Positions 9,454-19,954 of a DNA stretch of 38,975 nucleotides are shown piece after piece. The notes under the pieces were generated by a model that had not been told where the DNA came from, made no database searches, and worked only from the letters and a program-made list of their open reading frames with translations. Source of the stretch: Bacteroidota bacterium (lineage in GTDB: Bacteria; Bacteroidota; Ignavibacteria; Ignavibacteriales; Melioribacteraceae); the NCBI GenBank assembly GCA_021812705.1, contig JAKAMT010000009.1, forward strand, positions 1-38,975. Direction: 5' to 3'. How positions within the stretch are numbered: the stretch's first letter is position 1; every line of letters starts with the position of its first letter. A program made the position numbers and the translations under genes.

Positions 9454-10562
9454 CAAACCTGTGCTATTTTTAATTCCGATGTTTTTACTGTTTGTCTTCC
9501 CACGTTCACTATTATTCCGATAGATACGGCAAAGATTATAATTGATGTTCCGCCAAAACTTATGAAGGGAAGCGTTATTCCTGTTGTAGGTATTAGTCCG
9601 GTAACAACGCAAGCGTTAATGAATGCGCTTGTGATTATATTAAGTCCGAGACCAAGAACAAGAAGTTGTCCAAATTTATCCTGCGCTTTTTTGGCAATAA
9701 CGAGGCATGTGGCGAATAAGACCAGGAATAAGAAAAGGACAAGAACGGTTCCTAGAAATCCAAGTTCCTCGCCGAGAATTGAGAAGATAAAATCTCCGTA
9801 AGATTCGGGCAAGAAGAGATCGCTCTGACGGCTGTGACCCAAACCTATACCGAACACTCCGCCGCTGCCGAGAGCTATCTTTGCCTGTTTTACCTGAATG
9901 TTTATGTCGCTGCCTGTAATGAGGCTGTTTGCAAATGTTAAAACTCTTTCTCTCGAATGACGCAGAAGCATCATCACCAATCCGATAGCGGCACCGGCAG
10001 GAACAATTATTGCGGCAATATGTTTCATTTTAGCGCCGGCCACAAAGAGAAGCGCAAATGAAGTTGTCGCTATTATTATACTTGTGCTTACATTCGGCTG
10101 AATTATGACTAACCCGCTCACAATTCCGATCCAGATAAGAGGGAATATGAATCCCTCTTTGAATTTTTTCAGATCGTCACCCATCCGCTCTATCATCATC
10201 GCGATGTGCATGATGAGAATTATCTTAGCTGCTTCAGAAGGCTGAAACTGAATAAAACCGAAGTCGATCCATCTTTGAGCGCCTTTCACTTTTGCGCCGA
10301 GTATAAATGTGAGAATCAAAAATCCGATGATGATGTACAACAACTTTTTGGAATGCGTTCTATATTTATCGTAAGGAATGTAGGAGCAGATGATCATCAT
10401 AATAAGCGCCGCAACTACTTTCCACAAATGACTTTTGAATAAAAAGTAGAGATTGTTGAATTTGGACATGCTGTATGTTCCGCTGGCGGTAAGAACCATA
10501 ATAGCGCCGAGCGCAATCATCGCTACAACCAAAGTGATCAATATTTTAACAAGAGTATTCAT
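9453..10562 (-). CDS. ftsW: Lipid II polymerase / cell division protein FtsW (SEDS)
   Basis: Multi-TM SEDS protein; GAKVKGAQRWIDFGFIQFQPSE, LPESYGDFIFSILGEELGF, GLIPTTGITLPFISFGGTS. Confidence 0.96.
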   Translation of the reverse strand: MNTLVKILITLVVAMIALGAIMVLTASGTYSMSKFNNLYFLFKSHLWKVVAALIMMIICSYIPYDKYRTHSKKLLYIIIGFLILTFILGAKVKGAQRWIDFGFIQFQPSEAAKIILIMHIAMMIERMGDDLKKFKEGFIFPLIWIGIVSGLVIIQPNVSTSIIIATTSFALLFVAGAKMKHIAAIIVPAGAAIGLVMMLLRHSRERVLTFANSLITGSDINIQVKQAKIALGSGGVFGIGLGHSRQSDLFLPESYGDFIFSILGEELGFLGTVLVLFLFLVLFATCLVIAKKAQDKFGQLLVLGLGLNIITSAFINACVVTGLIPTTGITLPFISFGGTSIIIFAVSIGIIVNVGRQTVKTSELKIAQV

Positions 10563-11911
10563 TATAAAAGATCATTCACTGTTTGTTTAAAAACTTCCCC
10601 TCTGTGCTCATAATTATCAAACATGTCGAAACTTGCGCACGCTGGTGACAGAAGAAGAACAGAACCTGCTTTGGCTTCAATTCTCGCCGCGGCAATCGCT
10701 GCTTCGAGCGAGTCTTTTTTCTCCGTAGCAACCATTGAATGGAAATAATCGTAAACTTTTTGAGCCGATACGCCGATAGCATATATTTTCTTTACATGCT
10801 CCTGAACTAAATTCCGTATATCATCGTAGTTGTTTCCTTTATCCTTGCCGCCGAGTATCAGATAAACCGGTTTTGAAAAACTTTTAAGCGCAACAATCAC
10901 CGAATCCACATTTGTGGCTTTTGAATCGTTGTAGTATTCAACGCCGTCCAATTCGCGCACGAATTCGATTCTATGCTCAACTCCCTTAAATGATGAAAGG
11001 GCGTTTTTGATTTTCTGGTTTGGCACGCCAATTAATTTGGCAACTGCGACTACCGGAAGTGCGTTTGCGATGTTGTGATCACCTTTAATGAAAAGATCAC
11101 CGCCTGAACAAATTTCTTCTTCGGCACCGTTAAGAGAGAAGAAGATCTTGCCTTCTTTATAAAAAGCACCGGCTGGTAATTTGCTTTTCAGCGAGAAGGC
11201 AAGAAGAGAAACTTTTTCGTTCTTAATAAACGGCTTTATGTTTGAATCATCGGCATTATATATGAAGTAATCATTTTTGTCCTGATTTTTCAGAACATTC
11301 ATTTTTGAGTTTATATATTCTCCGAAATTATTATGATACCGGTCGAGGTGATCGGGAGTGATATTGAGGATCATCGAAAAAGCCGGTTTGAATGCATTTG
11401 TAAAATCAAGTTGAAAACTGGAAGTTTCGAGCGCAACAAATTCCTTTTCTTTTACATCCGGAACAATCTCCGAGAAAGCTTTACCTATATTTCCGGCTGC
11501 GTAACATTTTAATCCGCTACTGTTCAAAAGATGATTCATTAATGCAGTCGTCGTTGTTTTGCCGTTCGTTCCGGTTATTGATATTATTTTCCCTTTACAG
11601 AACCAGGATGCGAATTCAACTTCGCTTACTACTTTTATTTTTTTTGCGGCTGCTTTCTTCAAAATATCGGAATCAGTTGGAACGCCCGGACTAGTGATAA
11701 TAAAATCGCAGTCAAAAACAGATTCGGAATGGCCGCCGCATTCATACGCAATGCCTTCGGTTTTGAAAATTTCTATTGAATCGTGAAGCTTTTCTTTTGA
11801 GCTGCTGTCGCTGACAAACGGAATAGCGCCAAGTTTTTTTGCAAGGCGTGCAGCGCCAATACCGCTTCTGACAGCACCAATGACCGATATTTTTTTCCCG
11901 CTAATATCCAC
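10562..11911 (-). CDS. murD: UDP-N-acetylmuramoylalanine--D-glutamate ligase
   Basis: SITGTNGKTTTTALM, NITPDHLDRY, YNDSKATNVDS. Confidence 0.97.
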   Translation of the reverse strand: MDISGKKISVIGAVRSGIGAARLAKKLGAIPFVSDSSSKEKLHDSIEIFKTEGIAYECGGHSESVFDCDFIITSPGVPTDSDILKKAAAKKIKVVSEVEFASWFCKGKIISITGTNGKTTTTALMNHLLNSSGLKCYAAGNIGKAFSEIVPDVKEKEFVALETSSFQLDFTNAFKPAFSMILNITPDHLDRYHNNFGEYINSKMNVLKNQDKNDYFIYNADDSNIKPFIKNEKVSLLAFSLKSKLPAGAFYKEGKIFFSLNGAEEEICSGGDLFIKGDHNIANALPVVAVAKLIGVPNQKIKNALSSFKGVEHRIEFVRELDGVEYYNDSKATNVDSVIVALKSFSKPVYLILGGKDKGNNYDDIRNLVQEHVKKIYAIGVSAQKVYDYFHSMVATEKKDSLEAAIAAARIEAKAGSVLLLSPACASFDMFDNYEHRGEVFKQTVNDLL

Positions 11912-13020
11912 TATCTTACCTTGAATGATGCAAGACTAATAATTGCCAAAATTATTGTGATTATATAAAAACGGATTACGATCTTAGGCTCTGCCCATTC
12001 CAATTGTTCAAAATGATGATGGATAGGAGCCATTTTAAATACTCTTCTTCCTTCGCCGTATTTCTTCTTTGTGTATTTGAAATAGAGCCGCTGAATAATC
12101 ACGGACACGGTTTCAATAAAAAATATTCCGCCGAGAATCGGAATAAGCAGATCTTTCTTGATCAGTATCATCATTACGCCGAAAGCACCGCCTAGAGCCA
12201 GCGATCCTGTATCTCCCATAAAAATCTGCGCCGGATAAAAATTGAACCATAAAAATCCGAGACCCGCGCCAATAAGCGCCGCAATAAATACTGTAAGTTC
12301 ACCGCTGCCGGGCAGATAAATGATGTTCAGATAATCCGCATAGATTACGTTTCCGCTGATGTAAGTGAGAATTGCCAATGCCAGCATTACAATAATGATT
12401 GTGCCGATTGCAAGCCCGTCTAAACCGTCGGTAAGATTCACAGCATTAGAGATTGCGGTTATTATGAATACTACCCACGGGATATATAAGTAAGAAAAAT
12501 CCCAATTAAGATTTTTGAAGAATGGCAGAGTAGTCTGCGTATTGAACTGAGCAAACTCAGGCAAATAATAAATTGAAGCTCCGACTACCAAACCGACAAA
12601 AATCTGTCCCATTAATTTGTAGCGGGCAATCAATCCTTTCGGAAGTTTTTTAACTACCTTTAAATAATCGTCCAAAAATCCTACTGCGCCTAAAAAGACT
12701 GTCCCGAAGAGAACGAGTAGTATATAGATACTTTTGATATCGCTCCACATTAATACCGGAATGACCACTGCGATTAAAATTATTAATCCTCCCATTGTTG
12801 GAGTGCCGGCTTTTTTAAGATGTGTTTGCGGTCCTTCTGATCTTATAGGTTGGTCTACCTGATCTTTTTTGAGACGGCGGATTATTTTAGGTCCGATATA
12901 AAATGAGAGTATAAGAGCCGTAATTGCCGACAGAGCTGACCGGAACGTGATATATCTAAACACGTCGAATCCGGGCGGATTAAAAACTTTATTTATGTAC
13001 TCAAATAGATAGTAGAACAT
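11911..13020 (-). CDS. mraY: Phospho-N-acetylmuramoyl-pentapeptide transferase
   Basis: GTPTMGGLIIL, FLDDYLKV, NAVNLTDGLDGLA, FMGDTGSLALGG, MAPIHHHFE. Confidence 0.98.
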   Translation of the reverse strand: MFYYLFEYINKVFNPPGFDVFRYITFRSALSAITALILSFYIGPKIIRRLKKDQVDQPIRSEGPQTHLKKAGTPTMGGLIILIAVVIPVLMWSDIKSIYILLVLFGTVFLGAVGFLDDYLKVVKKLPKGLIARYKLMGQIFVGLVVGASIYYLPEFAQFNTQTTLPFFKNLNWDFSYLYIPWVVFIITAISNAVNLTDGLDGLAIGTIIIVMLALAILTYISGNVIYADYLNIIYLPGSGELTVFIAALIGAGLGFLWFNFYPAQIFMGDTGSLALGGAFGVMMILIKKDLLIPILGGIFFIETVSVIIQRLYFKYTKKKYGEGRRVFKMAPIHHHFEQLEWAEPKIVIRFYIITIILAIISLASFKVR

Positions 13021-14411
13021 TATTCAAACCTTTTCTCCAAAATGTTTACAAATTCTTCCATCATCATTCCCCGCGATCCTTTTACAAGAATCACAGAATT
13101 CTCTATCTCTTCGTACTGCAGGTAAAGCGATAATGCTTCTCTCAGATAAAAATGGATCGATCTGACTTTTCTTTTTCTAAGCTCCGAATGAAGATGCTTC
13201 ATCATTTTTCCAACTGTGAGAACAGTTAAAATTTTATGATTGGAAGGGAACAGATCGGATAAATCCCTATGAATTTTGGGGGACTGTTTGCCGAGTTCGA
13301 ACAGGTCTCCAAGCACAAATAATTTTTTCGGAAAAAGAGTTATTCTACGGACTAATTCACCGGCGGCTATTACTGATGCCGGGCTTGCGTTATATGTGTC
13401 GTCGATAACAACTGCATTTTTAAACTTCTTAACTTCCAATCTTCCGTGCACCGGTTTGAATGATTTGACTCCTTTCAGTATCTGTTTTGGAGTCACACCT
13501 AAAGTCAGCGCCACTGCGCATGCCGCCAGAAAATTTTTGGCATTCGATTCGCCGTAGAGCGGAATTACTGCTGTAAAATTTTTCTTTTTGTAAGAGATGC
13601 GAATTTCAGTTTTGCCGTCGGAGTGAATTTTAAGCACTTTTCCTTTTACATCAGCTACGCCGTTGAATCCGTATGTGACCTTTTTCTCAAAACGTTTTGC
13701 GTATTTTTTAATTTCCGGGTCATCCATATTGAGAAATACAGTTCCGCCGCGTTTGTCTGTTTCACTGAAGAGCGCAGATTTCTCTTTATAAATCCCCTCT
13801 TTGCTCTTAAAAAATTCCAGATGCGCATCGCCTATATTGGTGATGAGAGAATAATCAGGTCTGGAAATTTTTGCCGAATAAGGAATTTCTCCGAAATGAT
13901 TTGTTCCCTGTTCCAGGACAAGCGCGCCGCATTTTTCATTCGCGCTTAATATGGTCAGCGGCACGCCTATATGATTGTTATTGTTCGCTTCCGTTTTAAC
14001 CACTTTAAATTTTTCGGCCAGCAAGGATGCAATCATCTCTTTCACAGTGGTTTTGCCGTTGCTTCCTGTTACCGATATTACGCTTGCCGGTAGTTTGTCT
14101 CTCCATGCAGAAGCGATTGAACCATATGCTTTAACCGTATCATCGACAGCAATGACGGGAATATCGAGGAAGCTGAATTTTTTCAACTTCCTCGAATCGA
14201 TAACTACTGCAGCCGCCCCTTTCTTATGAGCATCGAGTACAAAATTATGACCATCAAATTTTTCACCTTTGATGGCTACAAAGAGAGATCCACGTTTTAC
14301 TTTGCGGGAATCAATTTCGATTGAAGACACAGCCCGGAAAGAATCGGGATTAAAGATCACCGATCCGGGAATGTTGAATAAATCTTCTAATGTAATTCTC
14401 ACTTTGCCCAT
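13020..14411 (-). CDS. murF: UDP-N-acetylmuramoyl-tripeptide--D-alanyl-D-alanine ligase
   Basis: SVTGSNGKTTVKEMI, NNNNHIGVPLT, VIDDTYNASPASVIAA. Confidence 0.97.
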   Translation of the reverse strand: MGKVRITLEDLFNIPGSVIFNPDSFRAVSSIEIDSRKVKRGSLFVAIKGEKFDGHNFVLDAHKKGAAAVVIDSRKLKKFSFLDIPVIAVDDTVKAYGSIASAWRDKLPASVISVTGSNGKTTVKEMIASLLAEKFKVVKTEANNNNHIGVPLTILSANEKCGALVLEQGTNHFGEIPYSAKISRPDYSLITNIGDAHLEFFKSKEGIYKEKSALFSETDKRGGTVFLNMDDPEIKKYAKRFEKKVTYGFNGVADVKGKVLKIHSDGKTEIRISYKKKNFTAVIPLYGESNAKNFLAACAVALTLGVTPKQILKGVKSFKPVHGRLEVKKFKNAVVIDDTYNASPASVIAAGELVRRITLFPKKLFVLGDLFELGKQSPKIHRDLSDLFPSNHKILTVLTVGKMMKHLHSELRKRKVRSIHFYLREALSLYLQYEEIENSVILVKGSRGMMMEEFVNILEKRFE

Positions 14412-15877
14412 TCTATAAGATATTTTTCCGATATTTCTTTATCTGAAAAGTGTTTCCGAACACCGTTAATTTCCTGATAGTTTTCATGCCCTTTTCCAGC
14501 CACAAGAATCACAGCATCATCTTCGCTCTCAAATATTGCAGCGCGAATTGCATCTTCCCTGTTTTCGATCACCCGATAGTTATTCGTTTTAATCCCTTTT
14601 AAAATTTCATCTATAATGAAGAACGGATCTTCCGTTCTTGGATTATCAGAAGTAATGTATACCCTGTCGCTCATCGATGCGGCAATATCACCCATCACGG
14701 GTCTCTTGGTTCTGTCTCTGTCTCCGCCGCATCCGAATACGGTATAAACCGGTCTCTCATTACCTACAATATGACGCACAGCTAAAAGCGCCTGCTTAAG
14801 GGAATCGCTTGTATGTGAATAATCAACAATCACTCTTTTATTTTTTACAGGAATGATTTCAAATCTTCCCGGCACCTGCGGCGTATTTTTTATTCCTTCG
14901 GCTGCAGTTTCTGCATCGACGCCTTCGGCTACTGCCAAAGCAAATGCCGATGCGGCATTGAATGCATTGAAGTGTCCTACGAGTGTTGTACTGAGATGAA
15001 ATTCATGTCCAGAGTGAGTTAAATCAAAATTTGTTCCGTCGAGATCAAATTTGAGGTTGGTAATTGTGTAATCTGTTTTATCACTTGTACCGTATGAATA
15101 TTTTCTTCCGGCAGAATCTCTTACAATTTTTTCTCCGCTTTTATCTTCCGCATTGAATATTACTTTTCCGTTTGATCCGATGTTGTCAAAAAGAATTTTC
15201 TTTGAAGCGAAGTAATGATCGAAGGTTTTATGATAATCCATATGATCTGAGGTGATATTTGTGAAAATTGCACCGGCAAAATTCAGGTAATCCACTCTGT
15301 GCAGATCAAGAGCGTGAGAAGATACTTCCATAACGCAATGCGTGCATCCATCGCTTATCATTTGGGCAAGAAGAGAATTTATTTCATTCGACTGAGGAGT
15401 AGTAAGCATTGTCTTTACTTCTTTTTCTCCGATATAGTTAGCTATGGTTCCCAATAACCCTGTCTTGTATCCCGCCTGCTGAAAAACATTTTTCACATAG
15501 AAAGCAGTAGTAGTTTTTCCTTTTGTACCTGTAATGCCGTAAAGTTTCAGTTTCTTAGAAGGTTCGCCGTAAAAAACATTTGAAAATTCCGCTAAAGATT
15601 TTCTGCTCTCTTCCACCACGATTTTTACTGCGCCGGAATGAGCAAACAATTGATCCGGGACCGCCTTCGGATTCTGCATTACAACCGCTGAGACGCCCCT
15701 ATTCAATACTTCGGAAATAAAGTTATGCCCGTCTAATTTTTCACCTTTGATTGCAAAGAATATGGACCCGGCGGATGCATTCCGGGAATCGATAGTTATT
15801 CCGGAAACTTCCTTCTGTTCCGGATTTCCGATTACCTGAATCACTTTAACACTATTTAGCAATTTGCTAAGCTTCAT
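14399..15877 (-). CDS. murE: UDP-N-acetylmuramoyl-L-alanyl-D-glutamate ligase (MurE)
   Basis: GITGTKGKTTTAFYV, EVSSHALDLHRV, TSDNPRTEDP; the DNPR motif suggests a meso-diaminopimelate substrate. Confidence 0.96.
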   Translation of the reverse strand: MKLSKLLNSVKVIQVIGNPEQKEVSGITIDSRNASAGSIFFAIKGEKLDGHNFISEVLNRGVSAVVMQNPKAVPDQLFAHSGAVKIVVEESRKSLAEFSNVFYGEPSKKLKLYGITGTKGKTTTAFYVKNVFQQAGYKTGLLGTIANYIGEKEVKTMLTTPQSNEINSLLAQMISDGCTHCVMEVSSHALDLHRVDYLNFAGAIFTNITSDHMDYHKTFDHYFASKKILFDNIGSNGKVIFNAEDKSGEKIVRDSAGRKYSYGTSDKTDYTITNLKFDLDGTNFDLTHSGHEFHLSTTLVGHFNAFNAASAFALAVAEGVDAETAAEGIKNTPQVPGRFEIIPVKNKRVIVDYSHTSDSLKQALLAVRHIVGNERPVYTVFGCGGDRDRTKRPVMGDIAASMSDRVYITSDNPRTEDPFFIIDEILKGIKTNNYRVIENREDAIRAAIFESEDDAVILVAGKGHENYQEINGVRKHFSDKEISEKYLIEWAK

Positions 15878-17898
15878 CAGTTAAGTCCCGCCGGATTTTT
15901 TTTAAATGTAGTTTCACATTTAATGATGCACTCTGCGCCCTGAACCAATTTTGAACCGGGCTGAAGGCTTTGCCAGACTACTTTACCGGTTCCGCTGATC
16001 TTATACTTAAGTCCGAGTTCCGTCAATTGAGCAATCGCATCTCTCATCGAAAGGCTAATCAGATTCGGAACCGCAGAAACATTTCCGCTGAAAAAATTTC
16101 TCGTTTCGGGTTTGGTTAAAGATTTCTCCGATACATTCGCAAATGAGGTCTGATTTTTCGCCTGTGAAGTTTTTATTTCTGCGATAAGCTGATCTGCCAG
16201 ATTTTTTTTCTCTTCAATTTTATTTTTGTTCGGAACAAGACTCATATCAGAGTCAATCAATCTTTTAGCAATCTGGTGGAATATCGGAGCGGCAACCAAA
16301 CCTCCGTAAGCGCCAATCTTTGGGGCGTTCACAAGAACGAAGCAAACTAAATTCGGATTTTCTGCCGGGAAGAATCCGATGAAGGAGGAATTGTGTGTGC
16401 TGCTCGAATATGAATGATTTACCAGCCGCTGCGCTGTTCCTGTTTTGCCGCCTATGGAGATGTTATCTAAACGAGCCGCAGTGCCCGTGCCATTTTGTAC
16501 GACGCCTATCATCAAATTTTTAATTCTGTCCGATGTGGATTTGCTTATAACTGTCCTGATTTTTTTCGGCTGTGTCTCTTCAATTATTTGTCCTGAACCT
16601 GACACGATTTTTTTAACAAGGTACGGCTGAAGAAGATTTCCGCCGTTAATAAGCGCGCAATAAGCGGCCGTAAGCTGAAGAGGAGTAAGCCCGATTTCAT
16701 AACCGAAAGAGAGGAACGGTTTAGTAACAAGTGAAAATGCACCGGGTTTTTTCAAGAATCCGCTGGCCTCTCCGGGCAATTCCACCTGAGTATAATTCCC
16801 GAATCCAAAATCGCGCAGATATTTGTAAAAAGTTTCGTCGGAGATTCTATCTGATAATTTTGCCATTCCAACATTGCTGGACTGTTCGAGAACTCCGCGC
16901 ACGGTCAATTGTTTGTTCGGATGAGTATCCAGTATGGGAACATTTTTTATATAGTACTTTCCGTTTTCAGTGTTCACCAGTTCATTTTCATTAACAAGAT
17001 TCTGATCAAGAAGAATAGAAAGCGAAATCGATTTCATTGTGGAGCCGGGTTCGTAAGTATCTGTTATCGCGCGGTTCCTTCTGGATTCTGCGGATGCCGA
17101 TTCATAATTGGCCGGATTATAATCGGGCAAATTAGCGAGTCCCAAAATTTCACCGGTGTTGGGATTCATAATAATTCCGACTGCCGATTCGCCTCCGTAT
17201 TTTTTTATTCCCGCAGCCAATTCCTCTTCCAGAATTGTCTGGTAATTTTTGCTGATTGTAAGAAAGATCTGATTTCCCGGAACAGCCGCATTCGATATTT
17301 GTTCATCAACAGATATAACTCGGCCAATAACATCTCTTTCGATGCTGTAGTAACCGTCTTTTCCGACCAATTGATTCTGAAAAGTTTTTTCAATCCCTTC
17401 AACACCTACAAAATCGCGGTTTACAAAACCGAGAATATGAGAAGCGAGATTTCCGTACGGATAAATTCTTGAATAATCCTGCTGATTGAATAGTCCTTCT
17501 ATAACTGTTTTTTTAAGAGAGAGAGCTGCATCGAGCGGAACTTTCTTTTCCAGACAGACATTTCCGTTTCCGCCGGATATAAGCTGAGAATAATATTCAG
17601 CAGGTTTGTTGAAAGTTCTTGAAAAAATATTCGAGATAGAATCTATCCGTGCAGCGTTCATCATGCGCGTATCGGCAAAAAAAGAAATATTGTCTGCTGT
17701 GAAACTCAGAACTTCTCCGTCGGAATCTTTGATCAATCCCCTTTCGGCTTTAATAATCATCGGCTTATTCTGCTGGCGCTCTGCGATAAGGGAATAGTAT
17801 TCATGATTCGCAATCTGAATCGTGAAGAGCTTCGATATCAGCGCGATGAAGATCAGCAGTAAAATTCCGGTTAATATGAGTGCGCGAGAATTAATCAT
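15877..17898 (-). CDS. ftsI: Division-specific penicillin-binding protein / transpeptidase with C-terminal PASTA domain
   Basis: ERGLIKDSDGEVLS, YEPGSTMKSISL (SxxK), GGKTGTAQR, and a C-terminal PASTA-like segment VPNLISLSMRDAIAQLTELGLKYKI. Confidence 0.95.
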   Translation of the reverse strand: MINSRALILTGILLLIFIALISKLFTIQIANHEYYSLIAERQQNKPMIIKAERGLIKDSDGEVLSFTADNISFFADTRMMNAARIDSISNIFSRTFNKPAEYYSQLISGGNGNVCLEKKVPLDAALSLKKTVIEGLFNQQDYSRIYPYGNLASHILGFVNRDFVGVEGIEKTFQNQLVGKDGYYSIERDVIGRVISVDEQISNAAVPGNQIFLTISKNYQTILEEELAAGIKKYGGESAVGIIMNPNTGEILGLANLPDYNPANYESASAESRRNRAITDTYEPGSTMKSISLSILLDQNLVNENELVNTENGKYYIKNVPILDTHPNKQLTVRGVLEQSSNVGMAKLSDRISDETFYKYLRDFGFGNYTQVELPGEASGFLKKPGAFSLVTKPFLSFGYEIGLTPLQLTAAYCALINGGNLLQPYLVKKIVSGSGQIIEETQPKKIRTVISKSTSDRIKNLMIGVVQNGTGTAARLDNISIGGKTGTAQRLVNHSYSSSTHNSSFIGFFPAENPNLVCFVLVNAPKIGAYGGLVAAPIFHQIAKRLIDSDMSLVPNKNKIEEKKNLADQLIAEIKTSQAKNQTSFANVSEKSLTKPETRNFFSGNVSAVPNLISLSMRDAIAQLTELGLKYKISGTGKVVWQSLQPGSKLVQGAECIIKCETTFKKNPAGLN

Positions 17899-18211
17899 AT
17901 TTCATTTTCAAAAGTTTTTCAATCTGATTGATCTGATCTTTTGATGCATAGATAGTTTCCAATTTATCTTTAGGCCTTACCATGCCGAGCGAGTCCTCTG
18001 CGTACTTCACTATTCTGTTCTCTGCCGTCAATTCCTGAATCTTTACAAGCTTTGCTTCAATCCTGTTTAGTTTTACGTTCAAGGTATCCTGCTTAAAAAT
18101 TTTTTCTCGAGTGTTTCTTTTTATTTCCGAACTGACGATCACATACGACAAAAGGAGAATTGCTATAACAGACACAGCCGCTATGAAACTTTTTAATGAT
18201 GAACCCTTCAT
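17891..18211 (-). CDS. ftsL: FtsL-like cell division protein
   Basis: Single TM plus coiled coil (IEAKLVKIQELTAENRIVKYAEDSLGMVRP), between rsmH and ftsI. Confidence 0.75.
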   Translation of the reverse strand: MKGSSLKSFIAAVSVIAILLLSYVIVSSEIKRNTREKIFKQDTLNVKLNRIEAKLVKIQELTAENRIVKYAEDSLGMVRPKDKLETIYASKDQINQIEKLLKMKYD

Positions 18212-18214
18212 TCG

Positions 18215-19132
18215 TCAAACCTTTTCCGCTACTCTCATTTTTGCGCTTCTTGCGCGTTTGTTTATACCGATTTCAGTTTCATCCGGCGTTACGGGCTTGC
18301 GCGTTATCAATTTCAGTCCCGGTATCTTTCCGCAGGTGCATACCGGAAGTCCGGGCGGGCAGATACAGCTAAGGCTTTCATATTTGAATTTCTCTTTCAC
18401 AATTCTATCTTCCAGAGAATGATAACTTAGAACAACAATCTTTCCTCCGGGTCTCAAAAGTTTAACCGCTTTATCCAAAAATATTTTAAGATCTTCCAAT
18501 TCATTATTCACAAAAATCCGCAGCGCCTGGAAAACTCTTGACAGAGTTTTGTTCCAGAAACGTTCTGGCGCAGTCTGCTCTATAATTTTTCTTAGTTGTG
18601 AAGTGCGTGAAAATTTTTCGGTTAATCTGTATTCGGAAATTTTTTTCGCTATAGTGCGGGAATTTTTTTCTTCACCGAATTCGAACAGTATTCTTGCAAT
18701 TTCCTCCTCAGGAAATTTATTGAGCAGGTCCGCGGCAGAAATTCCTTCTGTCTTATTCATTCTCAGATCTAAAGGAGCGTCTTCTCTGAACGTAAAGCCA
18801 GATTCAACAGTATCTAACTGGAAAGATGAAACTCCCAAGTCTGCAAGAATGCCGTCAAAATGTTCAATGAACTCTATCTTTGAAATTGAATCGATGTTGG
18901 TGAAACCGGTGTGGTAAACTGAGAACCGTTTGTCATCCAAAAATTTTTCTCTGCAGTATTCAAACGCCGATTGATCTTTGTCTGTAGCAATCAGTTTTCC
19001 TTTTTTATCTAATCTTTTTAAGATCTCTTCAGAATGTCCCCCGAAGCCGGCAGTTCCGTCAAAATAAATTCCGTTTTTTTCAGTAATCAAAAAGTCGATA
19101 CTTTTTTTTAACAGAACCGGTTCGTGATTCAT
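18215..19132 (-). CDS. rsmH: 16S rRNA (cytosine1402-N4)-methyltransferase
   Basis: HEPVLLKKSIDFL, YFDGTAGFGGHSEEIL, DGILADLGVSSFQLD, VVLSYHSLEDRIVK. Confidence 0.97.
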   Translation of the reverse strand: MNHEPVLLKKSIDFLITEKNGIYFDGTAGFGGHSEEILKRLDKKGKLIATDKDQSAFEYCREKFLDDKRFSVYHTGFTNIDSISKIEFIEHFDGILADLGVSSFQLDTVESGFTFREDAPLDLRMNKTEGISAADLLNKFPEEEIARILFEFGEEKNSRTIAKKISEYRLTEKFSRTSQLRKIIEQTAPERFWNKTLSRVFQALRIFVNNELEDLKIFLDKAVKLLRPGGKIVVLSYHSLEDRIVKEKFKYESLSCICPPGLPVCTCGKIPGLKLITRKPVTPDETEIGINKRARSAKMRVAEKV

Positions 19133-19578
19133 TTAGGTTTTTTTTGCATTATCTGTTTAGCTATTTCAGCAAATGGTTTTGTATTCTCTTTCTTCTGCGC
19201 TTCATAAACTTCAGGGTTCCAGATTTCAATTTTTTTATTCTGCCCTAGGACAAAAACTTCTCTTTCAATCGAAGCGAACTCCAACAGATTTTTGGGCACA
19301 AGAAGACGGCTTTGAGAATCAAGTTTATATTCAGCGGCAAGTTCAAAAAGCATTCTTTTGAATGCGGCTTCTTCAGGATCGAAGTCATCAAGCTGATTAA
19401 CTCTTGTCAGCACTTCTTCTCTCCAGAAATCCTGAGGATAAATATCGATGCACTGAACAATTCCGCGTGTCATTACAAAAGTTTCGTTCGCGACTTCATT
19501 GATATACTTTTTGAAAACCGAAGGTATACTTACTCTTCCTTTGGCATCGACCGAATATTTGAAACTGCCTATAAACAT
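19129..19578 (-). CDS. mraZ: Transcriptional regulator MraZ
   Basis: MFIGSFKYSVDAKGRVSIPSVFKKYI plus second AbrB-like DSQSRLLVPKNLLEFASI. Confidence 0.96.
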   Translation of the reverse strand: MFIGSFKYSVDAKGRVSIPSVFKKYINEVANETFVMTRGIVQCIDIYPQDFWREEVLTRVNQLDDFDPEEAAFKRMLFELAAEYKLDSQSRLLVPKNLLEFASIEREVFVLGQNKKIEIWNPEVYEAQKKENTKPFAEIAKQIMQKKPK

Positions 19579-19627
19579 AAGTCTTCCACTATTTGGGAAT
19601 TCTAAACACTATTACCCACCCAGATGC

Positions 19628-19657
19628 AAAATAACTGTTTTTTTGTGGGATTGTCAA
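19628..19657 (-). promoter_or_regulatory. Putative sigma-70-like promoter of the dcw operon
   Basis: On the minus strand TTGACA (19657-19652), 17-18 nt spacer, TTATTT/TATTTT; about 50 nt upstream of mraZ ATG. Confidence 0.5.
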
Positions 19658-19834
19658 GATTTTTTTGCTATTAATAGATAAAAAATGAAAAAAGATTAAC
19701 GGTCATAATAAGAGGATGCGGCGAGCCTAACGGATCAATTTTGGCAGTAAGAATCTTAGATGATGCCTGATGAAATTTTGTATCTTTAGCGATTGAAGGG
19801 AGACTTAAGGATAAGAGGATGGAGGTTAAAGCTG

Positions 19835-19907
<73 letters not shown>

Positions 19908-19923
19908 TTTTGAAATAGCACTG

Positions 19924-19944
19924 CTCCGGATCTATTTTCCGGAG
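19924..19944 (-). other. Short hairpin between the mS38-like ORF and tRNA-Thr
   Basis: Perfect 7-bp inverted repeat CTCCGGA (19924-19930) / TCCGGAG (19938-19944); no T-tract on the minus strand, so a processing or pause hairpin is as likely as a terminator. Confidence 0.4.
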
Positions 19945-19954
19945 AATAACAAAG

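Noticed and set aside
16909-17472. 187-aa plus-strand ORF antisense to the division transpeptidase
   Set aside because: Embedded in the ftsI coding region with Cys/Phe/Arg-rich shadow-like composition; no independent support.
19579-19660. Possible MraZ-binding TGGG repeats upstream of mraZ
   Set aside because: TGGGTGGGT and nearby GGG triplets are present but not in the regular three-box spacing known for MraZ operators, so I do not claim a site.
19708-19821. 11-bp direct repeat ATAAGAGGATG (19708-19718 and 19811-19821)
   Set aside because: Short, only two copies and no associated structure; chance is likely.
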